Source: JAJDAT01 sp964570665 (GTDB taxonomy: Bacteria; Nitrospinota; Nitrospinia; Nitrospinales; JAJDAT01). From it: DNA of 64,000 nt. Numbering within the stretch: the first letter of the stretch is position 1; the number at the start of each line of letters is the position of its first letter. The position numbers were made by a program, and so were the translations under genes. Of this stretch, positions 1 through 7,519 are shown piece after piece. The notes under the pieces are model-generated. The model made no database searches and was not told where the DNA came from. It worked only from the letters and a program-made list of their open reading frames with translations. The DNA lies in assembly GCA_964570665.1 (NCBI GenBank), contig CAZMZH010000013.1:1-64000 (forward strand). The letters run 5' to 3'.

Positions 1-132
1 ATATTTCTTGATCTTCTTAGGATCATTGGACAATTCGATTCGATCTACGGGTTGATTCTCGCCTTCAGGTAATACCACTATTGCTAAAAGGTCTTGATGG
101 TAATCGATGCCTACATAAGCTATCTTATTCAT
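1..132 (-). mobile_element. IS110-family transposase, N-terminal part (cut by window edge)
   Basis: The reverse strand opens with MNKIAYVGIDYHQDLLAIVV and stays open for 44 codons to the window edge. The N-terminal YVGIDYH block matches the RuvC-like DEDD catalytic domain of IS110/IS116/IS902 transposases, whose first catalytic Asp lies in this motif. A good ribosome site (GAAGGAGAT) precedes the ATG. IS110 elements usually lack long terminal inverted repeats, so I cannot place the element's end; it may fall in the 70 to 90 bases upstream of the start. The rest of the gene lies outside the window, so intactness is unknown. Confidence 0.8.
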
Positions 133-220
133 GGACGATCTCCTTCTTTATCGTGTTAATTATAAAAACTCGCATTTCTATAAATAACACCTTTAGAGGT
201 TGATCGTCTGTTTCATATTA

Positions 221-347
221 TCTGACGCGCAGTTTTTCGCGAGGAAGAATCTCGCTTCGATTCCAACAGTCATTTCGAGCAATTAAACTGTCATCTCGAC
301 CGAAGTGGAGAGATCTCGCCGGTCCGTAGGATCGCACGCTACCTTAT
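221..347. repeat. Dispersed repeat, copy 1 (TCTGACGCGCAG...CGCACGCTAC)
   Basis: This segment runs from TCTGACGCGCAGTTTTTCGC through a GTCATCTCGACCGAAG core to GGATCGCACGCTACCTTA. The same string, with few changes, recurs at about 1757-1875 and in part at 1976-2010. Diverged relatives appear at 14258-14485. It is more GC-rich than the surrounding genes and encodes nothing convincing. Together with the IS110 leader and a GAGCTTGTCGAAGGGG motif near 368, it accounts for the otherwise gene-free stretch 133-484. Confidence 0.8.
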
Positions 348-427
348 AACCTTTCAGCCTTTTTCGGAGCTTGTCGAAGGGGCCAATCAAAAAGGAAAAA
401 CTGTTTTCAAATGTTTTCTATATCAGA

Positions 428-446
428 TATCGATATATTTTATAAT
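428..446 (+). promoter_or_regulatory. Palindrome and -10 box upstream of the orphan higA
   Basis: A perfect 10-base palindrome ATATCGATAT (428-437) is followed by TATAAT (441-446), about 40 bases before the antitoxin start at 485. HigA-type antitoxins commonly repress their own promoter, so the palindrome is a plausible operator. No clear -35 box is visible. Confidence 0.35.
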
Positions 447-484
447 AAGACGTAGATATTACGGATTACCATTAGGAGATTTAA

Positions 485-781
485 ATGTTACCCAAGAAAC
501 GACCGCCAACCCATCCCGGAGAAATGCTTTTAAAAGAATTTTTAGAACCTATGCAATTATCTCAAATAAATTTAGCCAAGCATCTAAACTGGCCCTATGC
601 AAGATTGAATGAAATAATAAATGGAAAGCGAGGAGTGTCTCCAGATTCGGCATTATCGTTAGGAGAAGCATTCGAAACCGGGCCGGAGTTTTGGTTGAAT
701 TTACAAAAAAATTGGGATCTCTGGCATAGCATGCAGAATCACCGATCAATTTCTTCCCTAAAAGTTAAATCTTTGAGTTAA
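485..781 (+). CDS. HigA-family antitoxin, orphan (XRE HTH)
   Basis: This 98-residue protein has the HigA signature HPGEMLLKEFLEP, then a helix-turn-helix (about residues 24-60), then the family tail GPEFWLNLQKNWDLW. HigA antitoxins bind DNA and neutralise a HigB ribosome-dependent mRNA interferase. HigB is normally encoded immediately upstream, but the upstream bases hold only repeats, so the toxin partner is missing. AGGAG at 474-478 supports the ATG. Compare the complete pair at 8563-9156. Orphan antitoxins can act as anti-toxins for unlinked toxins or be remnants; the sequence does not decide which. Confidence 0.85.
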   Translation: MLPKKRPPTHPGEMLLKEFLEPMQLSQINLAKHLNWPYARLNEIINGKRGVSPDSALSLGEAFETGPEFWLNLQKNWDLWHSMQNHRSISSLKVKSLS

Positions 782-938
782 GACTCTCGAAGGGTCGCCT
801 CGACCAAAACAGTCCTTCCGACCTTTTATATTGTCACATTGAGGTTCTCGAAATGCGACCACCTTTTTCTGTGCCCTGCGGAGATTGTCCTGAGTCTGTC
901 GAAAGAGCCACAAAAGCCTTTTGCAACGAATTCATCCA

Positions 939-1310
939 CTATTTTTTGCGTTTTTTCTTTGTCGCTAATAGTCTTTGATGCAGCATATCAGCTTCTTCAG
1001 TCAATGTAGTTTCCAATTCCGCGATCCTATTCGGCAAATCCATCTGCCCATGTTTTATCGTCAAAACTAAAAGGAAATCTTTCAACTCAACACAAACTAA
1101 AAAATGTTCGCGTACTCGGTAAAATTTAAAGTGGGAGAAAATTTGGGATTTTTGCCGTAACAAGTCCGGCTTTTCTTGCAATAGAGATAATGCGGATTGG
1201 ATGTCCTCAAGATAGCGGTCCGCTATTTTTTTTCCAAAAGTTTGAATAGAATATCGTTCAATTTCTTGAAGATCATAATGAGCTCTATCCGTAAGCCTTA
1301 TTTCTATCAT
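939..1310 (-). CDS. RelE/ParE-family toxin
   Basis: This 123-residue protein starts MIEIRLTDRAHYDLQEIERY, the standard opening of RelE/ParE toxins. It has the central helix pair around residues 14-50 and a beta-strand core ending near residue 90. An extra Lys/Arg-rich tail of about 20 residues follows, which is longer than usual for the family. Its ATG overlaps the stop of the upstream RHH antitoxin by four bases, so the two are translationally coupled. ParE members poison gyrase and RelE members cleave mRNA; sequence alone does not separate them here. Confidence 0.82.
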   Translation of the reverse strand: MIEIRLTDRAHYDLQEIERYSIQTFGKKIADRYLEDIQSALSLLQEKPDLLRQKSQIFSHFKFYRVREHFLVCVELKDFLLVLTIKHGQMDLPNRIAELETTLTEEADMLHQRLLATKKKRKK

Positions 1311-1561
1311 TTACGGTTTTTAAATTGCGCCATATCTTTTTTCAGATCGCCTGAAAACTTTGTCGTTCGGCCAGTTATTGCGTCTTGATATCCTTCAAGA
1401 ATTCCGGCTCGTAGATCGGCGGCTTCCATGCGTTGTTTCTTCTCGCGCAAGACATCCCTCATAAATTCCGTGGGCGTTGCGTAGAGTGTCCCATCTCCAC
1501 AGTTTCGATCAATGAATGCCCGGAGTTCATCGGTCAACGTTAAGTTTAAACTGCTACTCAT
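1307..1561 (-). CDS. ParD-like ribbon-helix-helix antitoxin
   Basis: This is a short protein with an N-terminal strand-helix-helix (SSSLNLTLTDELRAFIDRN) followed by TPTEFMRDVLREKKQR. That pattern is typical of ParD/CC2985 antitoxins, with a C-terminal toxin-wrapping segment ending in KKDMAQF. I chose the ATG at 1561 because GGGAGAA stands 5 to 6 bases upstream. The longer in-frame GTG at 1576 would swallow that ribosome site. It overlaps the ParE-like toxin by four bases and is probably autoregulatory. Confidence 0.82.
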   Translation of the reverse strand: MSSSLNLTLTDELRAFIDRNCGDGTLYATPTEFMRDVLREKKQRMEAADLRAGILEGYQDAITGRTTKFSGDLKKDMAQFKNRK

Positions 1562-1680
1562 AGTTTTTTCTCCCACTTGTTTTGTACTCTATTATGAGAT
1601 TTACGCCAATAAATGTCAATATTCGATGAAATAACCTCTATTTGATCTTGTGCTGAGCTCTGTAGGAGTGAACCAAGACC

Positions 1681-2010
1681 ACTTTGCTTTTAGGTTTTGA
1701 AGAGTGTAGTAGAAAAAATATAACGTTGGCAAAAACAGCCCCCATGACCCGTCATTCTGACACGCAGTTTTTCGCGAGGAAGAATCTCGCCTCGACCTAA
1801 TAGTCATTTCGAGCAATTAAACTGTCATCTCGACCGAAGTGGAGAGATCTCGCCGGTCCGAAGGATCGCACGCTACATTAGCCTGCCGAAGCGCGACCAC
1901 TTTGCTTTTAGGTTTTGAAGAGTGCATGTAGAATATAATATAACGTTGTCAAAACCAGCCCCCATGACCCGTCATTCTGACGCGCAGTTTTTCGCGAGGA
2001 AGAATCTCGC
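1681..2010. repeat. 217-base tandem duplication containing the dispersed repeat
   Basis: The block beginning ACTTTGCTTTTAGGTTTTG occurs at 1681 and again at 1898, a period of 217 bases. Both copies continue through TATAACGTTG and CAGCCCCCATGACCCGTCAT into the TCTGACnCGCAG repeat. The first copy is full length; the second breaks off near 2010 into a TTTCTTTGCGTTC fragment. Between 1577 and 2159 I see only these repeats and GAGCTTGCCGAAGTAC-type short motifs, and no credible gene. Confidence 0.85.
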
Positions 2011-2159
2011 AATGCTTTCTTTGCGTTCGGAGCTTGTGCTGAGCTTAGTCGAAGTACGCCCTCTGCGGTTCACGAATTTTTAATTTATAGCAAAATTCGA
2101 AGTTTATACTGAGCTTGCCGAAGTACTTGCCGAAGGGGCCCGCCCTGGCTCACCGACTC

Positions 2160-2370
2160 TCACGAATCCAGAATAAGTACTTCAATTTCTTTAACCTTTC
2201 GTAACTCTTTATCGTTACAAATAAAACCAGTAGCCTCGGCATGAATTGCAGATGACAACAGGATCGCGTCCGGAGTTTTTATTTTATATTTGGCTCTAAG
2301 GTGTGCGCCCAGATCGGCAATTTCTTTGGATAAATCCACCCGATTTAAGTTAAGGATTATTAAGAACGCC
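2160..2370 (-). pseudogene. VapC-like PIN-domain toxin, C-terminal remnant
   Basis: The reverse strand is open for about 70 codons without its own start. It encodes VDLSKEIADLGAHLRAKYKI, then KTPDAILLSSAIHAEATGF and ICNDKEL, ending ILDS. This is the C-terminal half of a PIN domain, with the conserved Asp of PDAI and the acidic ND near the end. PIN ribonucleases of VapC type are about 130 residues long, so the first half, including the first catalytic Asp, is missing. The remnant starts inside the stop region of the AbrB antitoxin, which points to an internal deletion. Confidence 0.72.
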
Positions 2371-2575
2371 GTTCATTTTTAATATAACCCTTCGGATATA
2401 AACTTTTGCCTTTGCCTAATAGAGCTTTAGCGTAATTGGTGGGTTTAGACATGATGAGAGTGGTTTGACCTTTGACGACAACTAAAAGTTCATCGCCGCC
2501 TTTGACCTTCATCGCCTCGCGAGCTTCTTTTGGCAGAACAATTTGATTTTTAGAGGAAAGCTTTTGCGATTTCAT
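2360..2575 (-). CDS. AbrB/MazE-type antitoxin of a broken VapBC pair
   Basis: The protein MKSQKLSSKNQIVLPKEARE continues with AMKVKGGDELLVVVKGQ, the swapped-hairpin AbrB fold found in VapB and MazE antitoxins. I chose the ATG at 2575 rather than a longer reading back to 2671, because the family begins exactly here and the extension runs into repeat sequence. The C-terminus YIKNERRS departs from the usual ending after ER: the last residues come from vapC DNA read in another frame. The antitoxin is probably intact enough to bind DNA but no longer has a whole toxin. Confidence 0.75.
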   Translation of the reverse strand: MKSQKLSSKNQIVLPKEAREAMKVKGGDELLVVVKGQTTLIMSKPTNYAKALLGKGKSLYPKGYIKNERRS

Positions 2576-2635
2576 AATGCTTTTATTTATCACAATTAGT
2601 AAAGCGATCCAATTAATTGTTATGGTGAGCCCTAA

Positions 2636-2728
2636 AATTGTCACATTGAGGTTCTCGAAGGGTCGCCGCACGCTACCTTATTCCCTTCAGCCTTATTCTT
2701 TGCGTTCTCGGCGTCTTTGCGGTGAAAG
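2636..2728. repeat. Short dispersed repeats (TTCTCGAAGGGTCGCC and CTTTGCGTT...TTTGCGG families)
   Basis: ATTGTCACATTGAGGTTCTCGAA at 2636-2658 repeats the string at about 831-853. It is followed at 2696-2728 by TTCTTTGCGTTCTCGGCG and TCTTTGCGGTGAAA, one member of the CTTTGCG repeat family. Other members lie at 9212, 9541, 9985, 12488 and 12693. No gene is carried. Confidence 0.7.
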
Positions 2729-2764
2729 CAGTTTAGTCTGTGGCCTTTTGTCGCCCAAAAGCGT

Positions 2765-3079
2765 TTAAACAAAAACCACCTCTTGCAAAGAATCTCCATC
2801 GCGGCGTTTAGCAGCCTGAACGGTAACTTTTCTATCCAATTTATTGAGGAAACGAAACAAACGTCCTTCCCCAAACAAATGATACTTACCGGTCGTCAAT
2901 TTAGAAACCTCCGCCTGATCGATCCCAAGAAGATCGGAAATCTCGCGTTGCTTCAATTTTCTTTCCTTCAAAATCATAAGAACAGGATGACCCAATTGAG
3001 CGCGAGTCAATAGTTCGTCGGCTCCGTCAAGCTCAAGGTCGGCAAAACTATTTGCGCTACCGACTTCATTTTTATCCAT
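2765..3079 (-). CDS. HTH antitoxin-like protein (HigA2/HTH_37-type), orphan
   Basis: This protein of about 104 residues contains LKQREISDLLGIDQAEVSKL, a clear helix-turn-helix near residues 45-70. It is followed by FGEGRLFRFLNKLDRKVTVQ, the usual tail of the XRE family that pairs with Gp49/HigB2-type toxins. No toxin gene is adjacent; the upstream side is a divergent regulatory region. I prefer the ATG at 3079 over a TTG at 3088 that adds three residues. Neither has a good ribosome site. It may control the divergent gene at 3291 through the palindromes between them. Confidence 0.72.
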   Translation of the reverse strand: MDKNEVGSANSFADLELDGADELLTRAQLGHPVLMILKERKLKQREISDLLGIDQAEVSKLTTGKYHLFGEGRLFRFLNKLDRKVTVQAAKRRDGDSLQEVVFV

Positions 3080-3133
3080 TTTTTTCAAAAGTTTTTATCT
3101 TAGTCCATAAAAAGAATAAAGACCATTTAATCA

Positions 3134-3190
3134 AGTTGTTAATATGCTATCAACTCTTATATGTGTATGTAATTTTCTGTATATACATAC
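3134..3190. promoter_or_regulatory. Two palindromes between divergent genes (putative operators)
   Basis: AGTTG and CAACT face each other across 3134-3155. GTATGTA (3165-3171) and TACATAC (3184-3190) form a second inverted repeat with a 12-base gap. Both lie upstream of a near-consensus promoter at 3209 and beside the HTH protein gene that ends its 5' side at 3079. They are reasonable binding sites for that regulator, but this is inference from position. Confidence 0.35.
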
Positions 3191-3208
3191 GAAATACGGA
3201 ATAAGATG

Positions 3209-3237
3209 TTGACAGAAGTTTTATAAGGATATATTAT
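3209..3237 (+). promoter_or_regulatory. Sigma-70-type promoter for the 3291 gene
   Basis: A perfect TTGACA (3209-3214) and TATTAT (3232-3237) are separated by exactly 17 bases. The predicted start lies about 47 bases before the ATG at 3291. This is one of the two best promoter matches seen in the window. Confidence 0.6.
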
Positions 3238-3290
3238 TCACAAATCCGATAAAGTCATTCTGTGAGAAATCTGTTTAAACAGTTAAGGTT

Positions 3291-3686
3291 ATGGAACCCA
3301 AAAACCATTCAAATCTTGAATTTGAAATCGCAAAAATCAATTTGCAAATCAAAGAAATTGAATCGAAAAAGAGGGAAATAGCTACAAGGGTTATTGATCT
3401 AGATGAACAGATTAAACAAATGAAAGATATTAAGGAGTTTTTGAACTCTCAAAGGGAGAACGAGTTGGACAATAGGACCATTTTGGATCATGTAATCGAA
3501 ATTTTAAAAAAGGAAATGGGACCTTTACATATTTCCTCCCTTTTACATCACTTGCAGGAAAGAAAAAACCAGGGCGTTAAGCGTTCAACTCTCGAATCAA
3601 TTCTCGTCAAGGGCATTAAAGATCCTGCATGTGGGTTTATCCGAGTTGAGCCAGGAGTTTATCAAGCTAAAAATGATGATGGCTGA
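3291..3686 (+). CDS. Coiled-coil protein with C-terminal winged-helix (HARE-HTH-like) domain
   Basis: This 131-residue protein has two parts. Residues about 8-60 form a charged coiled coil (IAKINLQIKEIESKKREIA). Residues about 64-128 look like a winged helix: DHVIEILKKEMGPLHISSLL, then RSTLESILVKG, then a beta wing GFIRVEPGVYQAK. This resembles the HARE-HTH fold, which Aravind and colleagues linked to recognition of modified DNA and to restriction systems. That link is from family knowledge and the assignment here is by eye. A strong promoter lies upstream, and the 3726 gene follows after 39 bases, probably in the same transcript. Confidence 0.55.
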   Translation: MEPKNHSNLEFEIAKINLQIKEIESKKREIATRVIDLDEQIKQMKDIKEFLNSQRENELDNRTILDHVIEILKKEMGPLHISSLLHHLQERKNQGVKRSTLESILVKGIKDPACGFIRVEPGVYQAKNDDG

Positions 3687-3725
3687 GTTTTGATACTCGC
3701 GAAAATTTAGTGGAAAGTATTAGTC

Positions 3726-4208
3726 ATGCCAAATGGTGATGAAAATAATAAATTCTCTGACGACCAAATAATACGTATTAGGAAGTTACTTTTAGCATAC
3801 AAAAATCTGAAAGACTTATTTTGGAGTGAATTGGCAAAAAGAATCCTTTGCTTTGCCGGTATTCCTCCGGAAGCTTTCAAGTCATCTGAACTTGACCAGG
3901 AAGATCTGTGGTTGGCAATTGGAGAAGATTTGAAGAAGTTTGTTGAAATGGATATTAATCAGACAATATCCCAAACTAATGCCATATTTACCAATGAAAC
4001 TTGGGCTACCATTCAAGCTTTTTTAAAAAGCGAAGGTTTTGGGGAAAACTTTTTTTTAAAGGAGCAAAAACAGGATGGCTTTTGGGATCGCTTTTGGGAT
4101 TATTTTTGGAGGTTATTGGAAGCTTTTCCCTATGTGGGAAATTTAATAAAGGAAAGTAGAAAAATATATAAAGAATCAAAATGTCGAATGACGGAGGTTA
4201 GGAAATAA
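3726..4208 (+). CDS. Hypothetical acidic protein, no family recognised
   Basis: This 160-residue protein is mostly helical. A run of aromatic residues lies in the last third (FWDRFWDYFWRLLEAFPYVG), which could be an amphipathic membrane-binding or protein-binding segment. The middle (GEDLKKFVEMDINQ) is acidic. I do not recognise a domain. It follows the winged-helix gene by 39 bases in the same direction, so co-transcription is likely. Placed against the edge of the methyltransferase/HEPN cassette, it could belong to the same accessory island, but nothing in it shows a function. Confidence 0.45.
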   Translation: MPNGDENNKFSDDQIIRIRKLLLAYKNLKDLFWSELAKRILCFAGIPPEAFKSSELDQEDLWLAIGEDLKKFVEMDINQTISQTNAIFTNETWATIQAFLKSEGFGENFFLKEQKQDGFWDRFWDYFWRLLEAFPYVGNLIKESRKIYKESKCRMTEVRK

Positions 4209-4355
4209 AAAAAATACTTGGATCCTTTATGCCTCTTAAATAAAGTTTAGTTTCCTACCCGCGTTGCTTTGTCCAACTCGACTGCAAACATGTTTGACCT
4301 ACTAACCTGAAGTTGATTTCCCTTTTTTTAACCATTGTTTTTTAAGTATACTTTT

Positions 4356-5195
4356 TTAGATAGAATTTATATTAATTCCTAAATTTTTTAAAGCTATCCT
4401 AAAACTATTTAATTTCTTTATTCCATCTCTAAATGCATGTTGGCATTCGATATATTTTTTATGAGCTTGCTTAGGGTTTCTGGGTGTGTGATGTGCCGGG
4501 TTTCGATACTCTTTCATATAACTTCTAATTCCACCAATACCAGCCATTGCATCTTTAAACTTTATCGAAGCTGACATCTTATCTAGAATACTTGCACAAT
4601 CATCCCCATTTACCGATGTAATCAGTTCTTTTTGGTAAGCTTTTTTACCAGCAATATGAATAAACCCCTCAATTGTCTGGGATAGTTCTTGAATTCCAGC
4701 ACCTGGAGCGTGATTATATCTGTCAAAGGCTTCTTTTAACAGTAACCTAATTCTTTTAGGAAAACTTTTTATCTCTTCTAAAAATTCATTTTCGGGGATG
4801 TGTTGAATTAAGGGAATAGGTTGAATTTGCTTTTCAACATGACCTTCGCTATCAACAGTTAACAAACCGTATCCATGAGACCTTAATTTTTTCACCTCAC
4901 TTTGTTTTGTTAAATAAGATGCTAAAGGGCATACACAAAAAATAGAAATTGGCTTATAAATATTATTAATTTCGGCATGATTCAATTTAAAAATATTCGG
5001 ATAAGGATTCTCTGAAACCTCTGCTAAAATTGTTAAATGATTGGTAAATTTAAAAGAAAAGTTAGGCCGCCATCTTAACTTAGAGTCAATTACCTCATCA
5101 ATTTCTATCTTCGGTTTTTCATATTTTCCTTGAAAATACTTTAGGGCTGCTTCTTTCAAAAACGAATCGCTTTGGCCGAATTCTACAAATTTCAC
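4356..5195 (-). CDS. Putative HEPN-type ribonuclease/abortive-infection protein
   Basis: This 279-residue protein begins at a GTG preceded by AGGGAG seven bases away, inside the tail of the ParB-like gene. Residues about 40-125 look like an alpha/beta domain (ILAEVSENPYP, then SIFCVCPLASYL, then SHGYGLLTVDSEGHV). This layout is seen in several phage-defence proteins, though I cannot name the family. The C-terminal half is helical and ends with KEYRNPAHH. That carries the Rx4H pattern, here RNxxxH, of HEPN ribonucleases, followed by a helix (KKYIECQHAFRDGIKKL). HEPN proteins often cut RNA to stop infected cells. It is the last gene of a tight methyltransferase-ParB-HEPN set. Function is inferred from motif and context. 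Confidence 0.55.
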   Translation of the reverse strand: MKFVEFGQSDSFLKEAALKYFQGKYEKPKIEIDEVIDSKLRWRPNFSFKFTNHLTILAEVSENPYPNIFKLNHAEINNIYKPISIFCVCPLASYLTKQSEVKKLRSHGYGLLTVDSEGHVEKQIQPIPLIQHIPENEFLEEIKSFPKRIRLLLKEAFDRYNHAPGAGIQELSQTIEGFIHIAGKKAYQKELITSVNGDDCASILDKMSASIKFKDAMAGIGGIRSYMKEYRNPAHHTPRNPKQAHKKYIECQHAFRDGIKKLNSFRIALKNLGININSI

Positions 5196-5197
5196 TT

Positions 5198-6163
5198 TCA
5201 GCTCCCTAATACTTTCTTTAATAAACTAGATAATTTTTTTAGTTCATCCAAAAACTCCTGATCAAGTTTAGATTGTTGCTCATCAGTATGAATTTCTTCC
5301 AAAAACTCGTTTAAAGAAGTTATTTGTTTTAAAGCGTTTTTTTCATCATAACCAAACTCTACGGTTTCTTTAAAAGCTTCTCTTATTCCATATTTTTGTT
5401 CTATATCAAAAATCTTTTCAATTTTTCTCTTAGCTTTTTTTTCAGAAATGCCAAGATTTTTTATTCCTGTAGCAATTTTTGAAAGATACCGAAAATCGGT
5501 TACAGCACTTATCACTTTTTTTCGATATTTTTTAATTAACGTATCTCTAATTTTATCTTTTTGCTTTTCAAACTCCGGAAGTCTAGTAATAACTGTCTTT
5601 AGAGATCTTTCCATTTCAAGAAAAAAGTCTTCTGAAACTCTCTGATTTGATTTTGGAAGCTTTAATTCCTCTAATAAAATTTTTTGATATTTTTCAGGGA
5701 GTCCCATTATTAATTGACATCGCCTGATCTGCCCTCGTGTTAAACCGGTAGCTTCGCTTAATTCAGTTTCATTGGGTTTGTGATCATTCTCTTTTTCAAA
5801 AAGAATAATTATCTTTTGCAGATTGGAAGCAATAGTAAAATAATCCCATTGCTCACGAAGAGCATGAATGTTGTACATTAGCAAAAGGTTTTCTAATGGC
5901 GAGGGCTTTTCTTGTACAAGCGCAGGAATTGTTGCTAAATTTAATTTAATAGCACAACGCCAACGCCGTTCGCCATCAATTAGACGAAAGCTTTTACCAT
6001 CCTTGTAAACAGCAATTGGAACTTTTATTCCGTGGCTTCCTATTGAAAACAACAAACTTTCTAATTCTTCCCGTCTGAATATCATTCTTGGATTATCAGG
6101 ATTGGGGAGTACGTCTTCAGGTTTGATTTGTTGTAATTTTTGTGGCTTAGATGAAATACCCAT
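5198..6163 (-). CDS. ParB/Spo0J-like protein in a methyltransferase cassette
   Basis: This 321-residue protein has a ParB N-terminal domain (residues about 10-95). It includes PNPDNPR and the nucleotide-binding GERRWRCA motif, equivalent to GERRxxA of ParB CTPases. A helix-turn-helix follows near residue 130 (SEATGLTRGQIRRCQLIMGL). The last 150 residues are charged helices. No ParA lies nearby and the gene sits two bases from a DNA methyltransferase and two bases from a HEPN-like gene. A role in chromosome partition is therefore unlikely; a DNA-bound sensor or switch for the cassette is more plausible. The ParB fold is clear, the role is inferred. Confidence 0.8.
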   Translation of the reverse strand: MGISSKPQKLQQIKPEDVLPNPDNPRMIFRREELESLLFSIGSHGIKVPIAVYKDGKSFRLIDGERRWRCAIKLNLATIPALVQEKPSPLENLLLMYNIHALREQWDYFTIASNLQKIIILFEKENDHKPNETELSEATGLTRGQIRRCQLIMGLPEKYQKILLEELKLPKSNQRVSEDFFLEMERSLKTVITRLPEFEKQKDKIRDTLIKKYRKKVISAVTDFRYLSKIATGIKNLGISEKKAKRKIEKIFDIEQKYGIREAFKETVEFGYDEKNALKQITSLNEFLEEIHTDEQQSKLDQEFLDELKKLSSLLKKVLGS

Positions 6164-6165
6164 TT

Positions 6166-7392
6166 TTAAAAAGCCTTAAAAATTAATTCATTAACGGAAT
6201 TTTGATATAAACCTTTTGAACAACCTAATGAAGAATGAAAATGTGAAATATCTTTTTTTATTTCATAACTTCTATAGTATTTCTTTAGAATCTTAGAAAT
6301 AAATTCTTTTGAATTCGGTAAAAGTCCTTTATCTGGATAACTTAAAACCAATGTACTTCCCAAGACTGAACAACCTTTTATCAATTCTTCCATGGCTTTT
6401 TCTACCATCCTTTTAGACGAAAAAGGAGAAGTAAACCTATCAGGTCTATATCTACCTATCCCATTTGCAGTAGGATAGTCATACCGAATTAACGTTTCAT
6501 AAAGATGATAATATCTCGAATATTGGTCATCCGTGTAGGGGGGGTCGGCATATATAACAGAAGGAAGTTCTGCTTTATTTTTGAGTAATTTTAAAAGATC
6601 AAAAGCCTCTTTTTGGAATATTTTATTTTTCTTCCTCCACCGCCAACTTCCAATTGGCACTAAAATATCTAAAGACGACAACCAACTCTGCCAAATTGAT
6701 CGGTTCCTTTGTTTAAAATACTCAATTTTATTGTTGGGCTTTACTTTTATGTATTGAGCAAAGTGACCGGTTGTTGTGGAAGTTTTACAAACAGCTTGGC
6801 AAAGAGCCAAAATTAACCATTGATGCTGGTCTTTTGAAATTTTTTTACTATTAAATAAAAAATCAACTGCGTATCGAAGGCTATCAATCTCAATCGCTTG
6901 ACTAAGCCCAAAATAACCTCCTGCAAAAGTTAATGAAAACAAGCGATATGGAAAAGTTTGAGGTGAGTTACTTAGCCGTTTCCTTTCTTTTTCAAATACC
7001 CTGGAATTACTTAAATGAGGAAAACTCATTTCAATTTCTTTTATTTTATTTATACGATTATTTTTTAAAGCGGTATCTTCAAGCAAAAGAAAATCTTTAA
7101 ACCTATTACAAAGTGATTTCTTATTTTTTAAATAAAGTCCGAATACTAAATCATTAGCATTAAGAGAAGTAATGGGAAGATCTTTGGACTTAAAAAAAGC
7201 TCTTCCCACAGCCGTTGCAAAATATTGGATATCGTTACACCATATTTGTCGAGAAGTTGATACTTCCGAACCAACCGCACAAATTCCTGAAAATAAATCC
7301 AATAAGGGGCCAGGAGAGGCTTCTTCGATTATATTGGCAACAGCTGGAGCAATTTGACGTTTTGTACCCATATAGCTGACTTGAATGGTCAT
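6166..7392 (-). CDS. D12-class DNA adenine N6-methyltransferase
   Basis: This 408-residue protein opens with YMGTKRQIAP and has motif I as LLDLFSGICAVGSEV near residue 31 (AdoMet site). The catalytic motif IV is YADPPYTDDQYSRYY near residue 281. This is the DPPY type of Dam/D12 adenine methyltransferases, although the protein is longer than Dam (about 280 residues), with an insert between the motifs that may hold a different target-recognition domain. It is the first gene of a three-gene set with 2-base gaps. It could protect host DNA from the set's own effector or mark DNA for the ParB partner. The target site is unknown. Confidence 0.85.
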   Translation of the reverse strand: MTIQVSYMGTKRQIAPAVANIIEEASPGPLLDLFSGICAVGSEVSTSRQIWCNDIQYFATAVGRAFFKSKDLPITSLNANDLVFGLYLKNKKSLCNRFKDFLLLEDTALKNNRINKIKEIEMSFPHLSNSRVFEKERKRLSNSPQTFPYRLFSLTFAGGYFGLSQAIEIDSLRYAVDFLFNSKKISKDQHQWLILALCQAVCKTSTTTGHFAQYIKVKPNNKIEYFKQRNRSIWQSWLSSLDILVPIGSWRWRKKNKIFQKEAFDLLKLLKNKAELPSVIYADPPYTDDQYSRYYHLYETLIRYDYPTANGIGRYRPDRFTSPFSSKRMVEKAMEELIKGCSVLGSTLVLSYPDKGLLPNSKEFISKILKKYYRSYEIKKDISHFHSSLGCSKGLYQNSVNELIFKAF

Positions 7393-7519
7393 AAATAATT
7401 AATATTGAATTTTTGATTTTCAAAATTATCTTTTCTTATATAGACAATCTGGAATAGTAAAGGCTGATTGAGCAATATAATTTACAATTATTTTCAATAA
7501 AATCAAATGGTTTAAGCAA

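Noticed and set aside
1616..1816. Minus-strand frame starting MLEMTIRSRR
   Set aside because: It reads the dispersed repeat and changes with each repeat copy; no coding signal.
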